A DNA stretch of 53,354 bases from an uncultured Clostridia bacterium. GTDB taxonomy: Bacteria > Bacillota > Clostridia > Oscillospirales > CAG-272. Positions within the stretch are counted from its first letter, which is position 1; every line of letters begins with the position of its first letter. Shown piece by piece: positions 8,714 through 16,482 of the stretch. The stretch spans positions 1 to 53,354 of the forward strand of contig CALXUV010000074.1 in the NCBI GenBank assembly GCA_944391815.1, written 5' to 3'. The position numbers and the translations under genes are program-made. A model generated the notes under the pieces. That model did not search any database. It was given only the letters and a program-made list of their open reading frames with translations, and had not been told where the DNA came from.

Positions 8714-8736
8714 TTTTCACCATTATATGATATTAT
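8708..8736 (+). promoter_or_regulatory. Promoter of the AraC-family regulator
   Basis: TTGCAT (8708-8713), 17-bp spacer, TATTAT (8731-8736). The -35 overlaps a TTGC half-site, which suggests autoregulation. The leader to the ATG at 8896 is about 150 nt, unusually long; I recognise no riboswitch in it. Confidence 0.6.
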
Positions 8737-8895
8737 AAAAGTAAGTGTAAAGGATATGGCGGCATATTTCCGTTGAAAGCAAAAACATCGGAACCGGCTC
8801 TGTTTTCCGACCGCCGGATAACCCGCCTGTAAGTTATAAAAAATGCCGGCCTTAAAGCTAAGGATTAAAGGCAGTAAATACTGAGGAAAAAACAA

Positions 8896-9738
8896 ATGAA
8901 ATGCCTTTTTGACACCTGCGGCGAAGCGATTGAGCATGCCGCAAAAACAAAAACATTCGGACTTTATTACTCCGAAAAACGAGACCCGAACCTACTGATT
9001 CACATTCATGAATGCTGTGAAATTTTTCTCTGCATCGGCGGCGGTAAAACCTTTCTCATCGATGACAAGGTGTATGATATGAAAAGCGGAGATCTTTTCA
9101 TTATAAACCAGTTTGAGGCGCACAAGGTCACCCCCGACCGTGACGGAAGATTTTCCAGATATATAATGCATGTGCATCCTACTTTTCTTTACAGTGTTTC
9201 GGAGGACGACGTCAACCTCGCCGACTGTTTCTACAATAAATCGGACGTCAACCGAATTTCGCTTTCAGAGGCGGAAATGCAGAAGCTGATACTTCTTTTC
9301 CGTTCACTCGGAAAGGAATACGGATACGGCGACGAGCTGTACAAAAAAATACGGGCAACCGAGATACTGCTCACCGTAAACAGTCTTTTCAGGACGCACA
9401 GCGAGGGCTCCGGACAGCTGCCGAAGCACAAAGCGGTACAGCTGGCAATTGACTACATAAACAATAACTATTCCGAAAACCTGACGCTTGACATGATAGC
9501 CAAAAACTCATATATGTCGGTAAATCAGCTCGGCAGACTTTTCAACAAATATTGCAGTACAACGGTTACAAAATATCTGATAAGCAAGAGAATAACGGAG
9601 GCAAAAAAACTGCTTGCCGAGGGAAAAAGCGTAACCGATACAGCGTTCATGTGCGGATTCAACGATTACGCCAACTTCATAAAAGCTTTCAAAAAGGCTG
9701 TCGGCGTACCTCCGGGAAAATACAAAAACAACAGCTGA
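8896..9738 (+). CDS. AraC-family transcriptional regulator of the kdu locus
   Basis: 280 residues: an N-terminal cupin-like sensing domain (about 20-100, with HIHECCEIFLCIGGGKTF and SGDLFIINQFEAHKV) and a C-terminal pair of helix-turn-helix motifs (about 180-278). The latter has LTLDMIAKNSYMSVNQLGRLFNKY and the typical second-helix stretch GKSVTDTAFMCGFNDYANFIKAFKK-GVPPGKY. Divergent transcription from kduI and shared operator-like DNA make it the likely local activator, responding to a uronate intermediate. GAGG lies before the ATG. The inducer is not deducible. Confidence 0.9.
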   Translation: MKCLFDTCGEAIEHAAKTKTFGLYYSEKRDPNLLIHIHECCEIFLCIGGGKTFLIDDKVYDMKSGDLFIINQFEAHKVTPDRDGRFSRYIMHVHPTFLYSVSEDDVNLADCFYNKSDVNRISLSEAEMQKLILLFRSLGKEYGYGDELYKKIRATEILLTVNSLFRTHSEGSGQLPKHKAVQLAIDYINNNYSENLTLDMIAKNSYMSVNQLGRLFNKYCSTTVTKYLISKRITEAKKLLAEGKSVTDTAFMCGFNDYANFIKAFKKAVGVPPGKYKNNS

Positions 9739-9839
9739 AAACATTACAAAAATAAAACCTCGGATTACGAAAAAGAATTACCGAACAGATTCAAATCCGA
9801 CTGAAATCACTATCGGGCATTCCGGAGCAAAAACCTTTT

Positions 9840-9887
9840 CAGCACAACAGAAAATGACAGTTTCAGCTCAACAGAAAATGACGGTTT
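9840..9887 (+). repeat. Two tandem 24-bp repeats
   Basis: CAGCACAACAGAAAATGACA-type unit at 9840-9863 is repeated at 9864-9887 with two substitutions. It lies between the AraC gene and mtaB and is non-coding. Confidence 0.75.
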
Positions 9888-10039
9888 GATTTTTTAAAAC
9901 CGAAGTCAAGCAATAAATTCAGAACCAAATGGTTGCAAAGCTCACCGTCGACAGTTTCAGCCGAATCTGTTTCCACACAACCGAAAATAAGTTTAAATTC
10001 TTCAGAAATCAAGGCAAGCAGAAAACCGAAAGGAACAGT

Positions 10040-11353
10040 ATGAATTCAAGCCAAAACAAAAAAGCGGCAATCGTAACACTCGGATGCCGGGTTAATCAGT
10101 ATGAAAGCCGGGCAATCGGCGAGTATCTTGAAAAAGCCGGCGTGACCGTTTCAGAAGAACCTCAGTCAGACTGCGGAGTGGTGATAGTAAACACCTGCGC
10201 AGTTACCGCCGAAAGCGAAAGAAAAAGCCGGCAGACTGTGCGCAGAATAAACAAACTCTGCCCGGATGCAAAAATCATCGTCACCGGTTGTCACGCTCAG
10301 CTTCACCCGGAAAATGCCAAGGCTCTTCCGGGAGTCAGTTACATTTGCGGAAACGAAAAAAAACTTGACTGCGTAAGAGAAGCGCTCAGTTTGCTTGAAA
10401 ATAAAGCCCCGACCGAAAAAACCGGGAATCTTGTGTTTTCCGGACAGTATGAAAATTACGCGGTAAGCACCCCCGATCACACAAGAGCTTACATAAAGAT
10501 CGAAGACGGCTGCGAAAACAAGTGTACATACTGTATAATCCCAAAAGTCAGGGGACCGGTACGCTCAAAGCCTGCATCAGACGTCATAAGCGAAGTAAAG
10601 GATGTCTGCTCCAAGGGATACCGTGAAATCGTACTTACCGGAATAGAAACCTGCTCCTACGGCTACGGACTTGCGGAACTTATTGAAAAGTTAAGCGAAA
10701 TCCCGACTCTTGAAAGAATTCGTCTCAGCTCTGTAAATCCGGCAAAAATAAACCGAAACTTCACCGACCGGGTTGCCGGAAACAGTAAGTTCTGTCCGCA
10801 TTTTCACCTCTCTCTGCAAAGTTTCTGTGACAGAACCCTTAACCGCATGAAAAGGCAGTATAACACCAAAATGATCTGCGAAAACTGCCTCTACATCAGG
10901 GAAAAAATAAAGAACGTCTGCTTTACCGCCGATATGATCTGCGGATTTCCGGGCGAAACAGACAGCGATTTTGAACAGACACTGAAAAATACCGCCGAGT
11001 TCGGACTTCTTTACGCACACATCTTCCCCTACTCGGACAGGCCCGGCACAGAAGCCTCGGCAATGTCAGACAAAATAAGCAAGGAAACGGCTGAAGCCCG
11101 TTGCGCAGAGCTTCGGAAAACAGTCGGTAAAACAAGAAACATAATACTGAACAAATTCATATCTGATAAAACCCCTCTTAAACTGCTTGTCGAAAAATGC
11201 GCAAACGGCATGATTACCGGTCATACCGAAAATTTCATCGAAACAAAAGCAGCAGTTACCTCTATGATAAACCCCGGGCAGACAGTTAACATTTTCATTA
11301 AAAGTCATGACGATTCTTTGCCGTTCAATATGCCGGAATCTGTCGTATTTTAA
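10040..11353 (+). CDS. mtaB: tRNA t6A37 methylthiotransferase MtaB
   Basis: 437 residues. A radical-SAM methylthiotransferase that converts t6A37 to ms2t6A in tRNAs reading ANN codons. N-terminal UPF0004 domain cysteines C16 (VTLGCRVNQYE), C53 (NTCAVTAESERKS) and C84 (VTGCHAQ) hold one cluster. The radical-SAM motif CENKCTYC gives C158, C162 and C165. A TRAM-like C-terminal segment follows from about 375. The GCRVNQ and NTCAVT signatures point to MtaB rather than MiaB. Start chosen is ATG 10040 with AAAGGA upstream. An extension to 9929 would add 37 low-quality residues. The gene appears to stand alone. Confidence 0.93.
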   Translation: MNSSQNKKAAIVTLGCRVNQYESRAIGEYLEKAGVTVSEEPQSDCGVVIVNTCAVTAESERKSRQTVRRINKLCPDAKIIVTGCHAQLHPENAKALPGVSYICGNEKKLDCVREALSLLENKAPTEKTGNLVFSGQYENYAVSTPDHTRAYIKIEDGCENKCTYCIIPKVRGPVRSKPASDVISEVKDVCSKGYREIVLTGIETCSYGYGLAELIEKLSEIPTLERIRLSSVNPAKINRNFTDRVAGNSKFCPHFHLSLQSFCDRTLNRMKRQYNTKMICENCLYIREKIKNVCFTADMICGFPGETDSDFEQTLKNTAEFGLLYAHIFPYSDRPGTEASAMSDKISKETAEARCAELRKTVGKTRNIILNKFISDKTPLKLLVEKCANGMITGHTENFIETKAAVTSMINPGQTVNIFIKSHDDSLPFNMPESVVF

Positions 11354-11414
11354 TTTATTTACCGTTTTTTAATCAGTGGTTAAAACGTTGTTAACACGCA
11401 AACTGTAAAATGTA

Positions 11415-11420
11415 TATAAT
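11415..11420 (+). promoter_or_regulatory. Candidate -10 box for the Na/Pi transporter gene
   Basis: TATAAT at 11415-11420, 38 bases before the ATG at 11459. The nearest -35-like TTGTTA (11388-11393) is 21 bp away, so the -35 is weak or unconventional. Confidence 0.4.
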
Positions 11421-11458
11421 TATCAAGATCCGAATTTTATACGGAGGTAACTCATATA

Positions 11459-13243
11459 ATGAATTTTGATTTTTTCAGCGTACTGCAACTTCTCGGAGGC
11501 GTGGCGCTCTTCCTCTTCGGTATGTCCGTCATGGGAGAAGCGCTCGAAAAGAGTGCGGGCAAACAGCTTAAAACTCTGCTTGGCAACCTCACTTCCAACC
11601 CTCTGAAAGGATTTGCACTCGGAGCGGTTGTTACCGCAATAATCCAGAGCTCGTCGGCTACAACGGTTATGCTTGTCGGATTTGTTAACTCCGGCATAAT
11701 GACACTTTCGGGAGCCATTCCGATCATCATGGGCGCAAACGTCGGAACAACGATTACCGCCTGGATACTTTCGCTCACGGGACTTGAAGGTGACAATTTA
11801 ATCATAAAAATGCTCAAGCCCTCTTCTTTCACTCCGATACTTGCGGTAATAGGAGTCGTGCTTTTCTGCTTTTTGAAAAATCCCAAAAAGAAAGATGTGG
11901 GTTCCATACTCCTCGGATTTTCAGTTCTGATCTTCGGAATGGAAACAATGTCCGGTGCTGTTGCTCCTCTTGCTGAAAGCGAAAAGTTCGGACAGATGCT
12001 TCTTCTTTTCCAGAATCCCATATTCGGAATTGCGGCGGGCACAATTATAACTGCTATAATACAGAGTTCTTCGGCGTCGGTCGGTATTCTCCAGGCGCTG
12101 TCATCTACCGGAATAGTCACTTACGGTGCGGCTATCCCGATAATCATGGGACAAAACATAGGAACCTGTGCAACGGCAATGATATCATCAATCGGAGCCA
12201 ACAAAAACGCAAAACGTGTTGCGATGGTTCACCTTTACTTCAATATTATCGGAACGGTGGTAATCCTCTCGGTATTCTACATACTTAATGCAATAATAGG
12301 ATTTCCTTTCATATCAAGTAATATCGACGAGGCTGGAATAGCTGTTGTGCATACGTCGTTCAACCTTATCTGTACAGCCATGCTCCTTCCGTTCGGAAAA
12401 CTTCTTGAAAAACTTGCCGTTCTTACCGTCAAGGACGATAAAACTGCTGAAAAGCACACCCTGCTTGACCACCGTCTTCTCGGAACTCCCAGCGTTGCTA
12501 TACAGCAGTGCCGTGCGGTAACGGTAACTATGGCAGAAACCTCCGCTTCATCAATCAAAAACGCATTCGGACTTCTCGATAATTTCAGTGAAAAAACCGA
12601 AAAACTCGTTCACAGACAGGAAAACGACGTTGATATATACGAAGACGAGATTGGCTCTTATCTTCTTGAACTCACATCTCAGGATCTGAGTGCAACCGAC
12701 AGCGTTGAAGTAACGAAAATGCTTCACATGATAAGCGATCTTGAAAGGCTGTCCGACCATGCAGTTAATATCGCCGAGTCTGCAAGCGAAATGCACACAA
12801 AGAAGTTAAACTTTTCAAGTGCAGCTTCAGGTGAGCTGAAAGTTCTTATATCGGCAATAAGCGAAATAATCGATCTTGCCACCGATTGTATGAAGACCAA
12901 CAGCGTGGAAACGGCAAAGAAAGTAGAACCGCTTGAAGAAGTTATCGACCGTTTGCAGAACCGCATAAAATCAAATCACATTAACAGACTACAAAACAAT
13001 GAGTGCACAATCGAACTCGGCTTTATTCTTACCGATATACTGACAGACCTTGAGAGAATAGCAGACCACTGCTCCAATATTGCCGGTTGCATTATAGAAA
13101 TCGCTCACAACAGTCTCGGAATGCACAGCTATACTCAAAGCCTTAAACGCGGAAACGAAGAATACGAGGAACTTATTAAGGAGTACAGCAAAAAATATCC
13201 GATAGATTCTCCTGCTGTTCAAATCAATAAAGAGGAACCTTAA
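11459..13243 (+). CDS. Na+/phosphate cotransporter with PhoU-like tail
   Basis: 594 residues. Two inverted Na/Pi-cotransporter repeats make up the N-terminal half, each with a QSSS signature (QSSSATTVMLV near 64 and QSSSASVGIL near 202) and a GxNxGT motif (GANVGTTITAW, GQNIGTCATAM). Roughly eight hydrophobic segments run to about residue 325. The C-terminal half (about 350-575) is helical and PhoU-like, with MLHMISDLERLSDHAVNIAE and DILTDLERIADHCSNIAG repeats. It belongs to the NptA/YjbB-type family that moves inorganic phosphate with sodium. GGAGG lies 11 nt before the ATG. Alone in its transcription unit; the convergent hairpin at 13323-13405 follows. Confidence 0.92.
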   Translation: MNFDFFSVLQLLGGVALFLFGMSVMGEALEKSAGKQLKTLLGNLTSNPLKGFALGAVVTAIIQSSSATTVMLVGFVNSGIMTLSGAIPIIMGANVGTTITAWILSLTGLEGDNLIIKMLKPSSFTPILAVIGVVLFCFLKNPKKKDVGSILLGFSVLIFGMETMSGAVAPLAESEKFGQMLLLFQNPIFGIAAGTIITAIIQSSSASVGILQALSSTGIVTYGAAIPIIMGQNIGTCATAMISSIGANKNAKRVAMVHLYFNIIGTVVILSVFYILNAIIGFPFISSNIDEAGIAVVHTSFNLICTAMLLPFGKLLEKLAVLTVKDDKTAEKHTLLDHRLLGTPSVAIQQCRAVTVTMAETSASSIKNAFGLLDNFSEKTEKLVHRQENDVDIYEDEIGSYLLELTSQDLSATDSVEVTKMLHMISDLERLSDHAVNIAESASEMHTKKLNFSSAASGELKVLISAISEIIDLATDCMKTNSVETAKKVEPLEEVIDRLQNRIKSNHINRLQNNECTIELGFILTDILTDLERIADHCSNIAGCIIEIAHNSLGMHSYTQSLKRGNEEYEELIKEYSKKYPIDSPAVQINKEEP

Positions 13244-13322
13244 TAAAACATCATTCCTGTTCGGCAAAACTTACAGATACAAATGTAAAAAGCCTCGCAG
13301 TCTAAAACATGCAATAATAATG

Positions 13323-13405
13323 AAAAAACAAGGTCATTGCTTTGAAGTGAACCCGAAAGTCAGCCACTTTCGGAGGTTATTTCACTTAAAACGACCTTGT
13401 TTTTT
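13323..13405. terminator. Composite long hairpin between convergent genes
   Basis: Three stacked helices: outer 13 bp AAAAAACAAGGTC (13323-13335) with GACCTTGTTTTTT (13393-13405); middle AAGTGAA (13345-13351) with TTCACTT (13381-13387); apical CCGAAAGT (13353-13360) with ACTTTCGG (13366-13373), loop CAGCC. It should terminate both the Na/Pi gene and pdp. The internal helices exceed what termination needs, and a 19-base part recurs in reverse at 41758-41776. Confidence 0.7.
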
Positions 13406-13476
13406 GTTTTGATCAAAAGACTTAACCTGATTATGCTCAGAAATAAGTCCTTGAAAAGCAACTTGTCTTCTGATCA

Positions 13477-14790
13477 TCAATCCCCGAACTTACCTATTAT
13501 GAGCGGACAGTCATCCGGGCGCACATCTGATATCCTTGTAGCAGAACCGATAATAACCGCCGCCTGCTCCGCTTTTTCATTTGACGAAGTGTGAAGCTCG
13601 GCTATTATATCTCCTTTTTCGACGAATTCTCCTGTTTTCGCTTTGAGTGTTATGCCGGCGGAAAGGTCGATCATATCTCCAAGCTTCTGCCTTCCGGCGC
13701 CGAGAACTTTCGCCGCATTACCATATGCTTCTGCATCAGTGTGATATATATAACCGCTTTTTTCAGCCTTGACAAAATGTCTTACCACAGCACCCGGAAA
13801 CAGCGAAACATCAAAAAGCATCTCTTTTCTGCCGCCCTGAGCCTCTACCGTTTCCGCAAATTTCTCAAGCGCTTTTCCGCTGTCGATTGCATCTTCGGCA
13901 AGCCGTCTGCAATAATCCCCGTCGCCGTAGCCGGCAAGTCTGAGCATATGAGCGGAAAGCTCCAGACTCAGTTTGCGGAGATCTCCCGGACCTTTTCCTT
14001 TCAGAACATCAAGCGCCTCGATAACTTCAAGAGAATTTCCGATAGCGTTTCCGAGAGGTTTGTCCATATCGGTGATAAGTGCCGTTATTTTTCTGCCTGC
14101 TCTTTTTCCGGCTCGCACCATCAGACGTGCAAGGTCAGCGGCGTCATCCTTGTTTTTCATAAACGCCCCGCTGCCCGCCTTAACGTCAAGCACAATACAG
14201 TCGTCACCGAGAGCGAGCTTTTTTCCCATTATACTTGAGGCAATAAGCGGTATACTGTCAACTGTCGCTGTCACGTCCCTGAGCGCATACAGTTTTTTGT
14301 CTGCCGGAGCGAAGCTTTCGTTCTGTGTGATGATGCACATACCGGTGCGGTTTACCGTTTCCTCTGCTTCACTTCGTGAAAGCGAAACGTTAAAGCCTTC
14401 AATTGCTTCGAGTTTGTCGGCGGTTCCTCCGGTGTGACCGAGTCCCCTGCCGCTCATTTTGAATACTTTAAGCCCGAGAGACGCCACGGTAGGAGCGACG
14501 ATAAGACTTGTTTTATCACCTACTCCGCCGGTGGAGTGCTTATCGGCGATAATTCCGCTTATTCCGCTTCTGTCAAATATTTCGCCGGAGTTACGTATAG
14601 CAAATGTAAGAGCCGATGTTTCTTCCTCGTTCATTCCTTTCAGGCAGACCGCCATCAGAAGCGCAGACGCCTGACAGTCCTGAATACTTCCGTCAAGATA
14701 GCCTTTTACGAAAAAATCTATTTCACCGCCACTTAAAGCCAGACCCTTTTTCTTTTTTTCAATAACCGAACAGATGTCCAGACAAATCAC
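13477..14790 (-). CDS. pdp: Pyrimidine-nucleoside phosphorylase
   Basis: 437 residues; phosphorolysis of uridine, thymidine and deoxyuridine to base and (deoxy)ribose-1-phosphate. Hallmarks: KHSTGGVGDKTSLIVAPTVASLGLKVFKMSGRGLGHTGGT-type phosphate and base-binding region near residues 83-122, VDSIPLIASSIMGKK and LDVKAGSGAFMK. The C-terminal barrel-sandwich domain has AGITLKAKTGEFVEKGDII. The start is uncertain: the frame opens with GTG at 14790, but that GTG overlaps the strong GGGAGG, so initiation may use a nearby non-ATG codon a few residues in. It lies 376 bases after cdd, on the same strand as deoD and cdd. Confidence 0.93.
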   Translation of the reverse strand: MICLDICSVIEKKKKGLALSGGEIDFFVKGYLDGSIQDCQASALLMAVCLKGMNEEETSALTFAIRNSGEIFDRSGISGIIADKHSTGGVGDKTSLIVAPTVASLGLKVFKMSGRGLGHTGGTADKLEAIEGFNVSLSRSEAEETVNRTGMCIITQNESFAPADKKLYALRDVTATVDSIPLIASSIMGKKLALGDDCIVLDVKAGSGAFMKNKDDAADLARLMVRAGKRAGRKITALITDMDKPLGNAIGNSLEVIEALDVLKGKGPGDLRKLSLELSAHMLRLAGYGDGDYCRRLAEDAIDSGKALEKFAETVEAQGGRKEMLFDVSLFPGAVVRHFVKAEKSGYIYHTDAEAYGNAAKVLGAGRQKLGDMIDLSAGITLKAKTGEFVEKGDIIAELHTSSNEKAEQAAVIIGSATRISDVRPDDCPLIIGKFGD

Positions 14791-15166
14791 CTCCCGATTT
14801 TATTTTTCCGATTATCCCAAACGATATATCACATGATTCTGAAATTTAAAACAATCCTACGCTCTCATAGGTTAGCAGACAAGAAAACTTTCAAGAGCGG
14901 TTGTAGTTTCTGTTTATTATCATTGTCCGTTAAGCATCCGGTGAACGTTAGTTTTTATTATTATCTTGATCCGATCCGCAATTCGGGTAAACCGGATTAT
15001 TTTCCGCTCCTGAAAACGCCTTAAATGAAAATTTTCTTTACTGTACCGCCGTTTTTAATTATGACTGTTTTCAATGCCCAATTATATTCTGTTTTTTAAA
15101 AACTTCTCTGAAAATTGTCTTTCCCTTGACATCATTTTTTTCGATATGATCATTTTAAAAACCCGA
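14791..15166. other. Spacer between cdd and pdp, nothing recognised
   Basis: 376 bases without a supported gene. A short plus-strand frame at 14833-15024 has no recognisable similarity. I see no clear terminator or riboswitch, so pdp may have its own unrecognised promoter or be read from cdd. Confidence 0.5.
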
Positions 15167-15571
15167 TTATTTTCTGAAATCGGTGAACGCTGAAGGCAAA
15201 AGCTCGGAAAGCAGGACAGTTTTGATTTTACCGTTTCCGTAAACGATTATCTTAAAATCTCCGTCGCAAAATTCAGCCATAACCTGTCGGCAGATACCGC
15301 AGGGCATGACACCGTCTTTTAAAACCCCGTTCTTATCAGCTCCGACCACTGCCAAAGCCTCAAAATTTTTTGCTCCGTCCGAAATTGCAGCGGCAAACGC
15401 TGAACGTTCGGCGCAAATGGTAGCACCAAACGACGCATTTTCTATGTTGCAACCGCAAAAAATCCTTCCGTCACCGGTAAGCAATGCGGCTCCTACCGAA
15501 AATCCGGAATAGGGCGAATATGAGTTTTTTATTACTTCTTTTGCTTTTTCCATCAAGAACGTATAATCCAT
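15167..15571 (-). CDS. cdd: Cytidine deaminase
   Basis: 134 residues, normal size for the homotetrameric zinc enzyme that turns (deoxy)cytidine into (deoxy)uridine. Zinc and catalytic residues: C53-A-E55 (ATICAERSAFAAA) and C91/C94 (VMPCGICRQVMAEF). AGAGGA precedes the ATG. It begins 17 bases after deoD, so the two are co-transcribed, and its product feeds the pyrimidine phosphorylase encoded downstream. Confidence 0.96.
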   Translation of the reverse strand: MDYTFLMEKAKEVIKNSYSPYSGFSVGAALLTGDGRIFCGCNIENASFGATICAERSAFAAAISDGAKNFEALAVVGADKNGVLKDGVMPCGICRQVMAEFCDGDFKIIVYGNGKIKTVLLSELLPSAFTDFRK

Positions 15572-15588
15572 AAATTCCTCTGCTTCTT

Positions 15589-16293
15589 TTATCTGGCTAT
15601 TTCAAGCGCAGTCTCTATCATGGTTTTCAGTCCTGTTTCACGCTGCTCAGGCGTAAGAATAAGTTTGCTGTCGTATATGGCATCGCTTACCGTGCATATT
15701 GCGAGTGCTTTTTTCCCGAGTGATGCCGCCGTACAGTAAAGCGCATAACTTTCCATCTCTACCCCGAGAAGCCCCATTTTCGCCCACTTTCCGGCGTTTT
15801 CCACCTCGCTGTAAAATATGTCCGAGGACAGAACGTTACCGACCTCAAATCTTAAACCTTTGGAAACACAGTATTCGTATGCGTCCTTGGCGAGTCCGAA
15901 ATCCGCTATTGCACTGAAGGTGCCCGGCAGATCATACCTTTTTGCAAAAGCTGAATCACTGCACGCTCCGAGAGCGATAATTATATCGCCGGGCTTTATT
16001 CTCTCGGGGTAAGCGCCGCAGGTTCCTATTCTTATGATGTTTTCGACGCCGAAAAAGCTATACAGTTCGTAACTGTAAATCCCCATCGACGGCTGTCCCA
16101 TGCCGGAAGCCATAACCGAAACCCTTTTACCCTTATAAAAACCGGTATAACCTCTTACTCCACGCAGATCGTTTACAAGTTTAGCGTCCGAAAGATAATT
16201 TTCGGCAATGAATCTTGATCTGTGCGGGTCCCCCGGCATCAGAACCGTTTCGGCAAAATCTCCTTTGTTTGCACTGATATGAACAGTTGACAT
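15589..16293 (-). CDS. deoD: Purine-nucleoside phosphorylase, DeoD type
   Basis: 234 residues, the length of the hexameric bacterial enzyme that phosphorolyses purine (deoxy)nucleosides. Seen: MPGDPHRSRFIAENYL phosphate site, ASGMGQPSMGIYSYEL, RIGTCGAYPERIKPGDIIIA, GVEMESYALY ribose-binding Glu, and TVSDAIYD with the catalytic Asp. GGGAGG lies upstream of the ATG. First gene of deoD-cdd. A -35-like TTGACA on the minus strand (16343-16338) lies about 45 bases upstream, but no good -10 accompanies it. Confidence 0.95.
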   Translation of the reverse strand: MSTVHISANKGDFAETVLMPGDPHRSRFIAENYLSDAKLVNDLRGVRGYTGFYKGKRVSVMASGMGQPSMGIYSYELYSFFGVENIIRIGTCGAYPERIKPGDIIIALGACSDSAFAKRYDLPGTFSAIADFGLAKDAYEYCVSKGLRFEVGNVLSSDIFYSEVENAGKWAKMGLLGVEMESYALYCTAASLGKKALAICTVSDAIYDSKLILTPEQRETGLKTMIETALEIAR

Positions 16294-16428
16294 AACTTCC
16301 TCCCTTTAAGATTTTTTACTGTAATTTATCTGTTATCTGTCAAAAAATGTTCGCTTCCTTATATTTTCAAACAGTTAAAAAGTATACTTTAAACTTATAT
16401 TCTCTTTTACATTATACGCCGGAAACCA

Positions 16429-16457
16429 AAAATCAATCCGCTTAACGGATTGATTTT
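16429..16457 (-). terminator. Terminator of the glutaminase-A-like gene
   Basis: Perfect 12-bp stem AAAATCAATCCG (16429-16440) with CGGATTGATTTT (16446-16457), 5-nt loop, followed on the minus strand by a T-rich run. It lies 26 bases past the stop at 16483. A second AAAATCAG/CTGATTTT pair overlaps the end of the gene (16466-16494). Confidence 0.8.
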
Positions 16458-16482
16458 CGGATGGTAAAATCAGCTGAGAAAA

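Noticed and set aside
8656-8937. 93-codon minus-strand open frame between kduI and araC
   Set aside because: It spans both promoters, the operator and the start of araC, has no ribosome binding site and resembles no protein.
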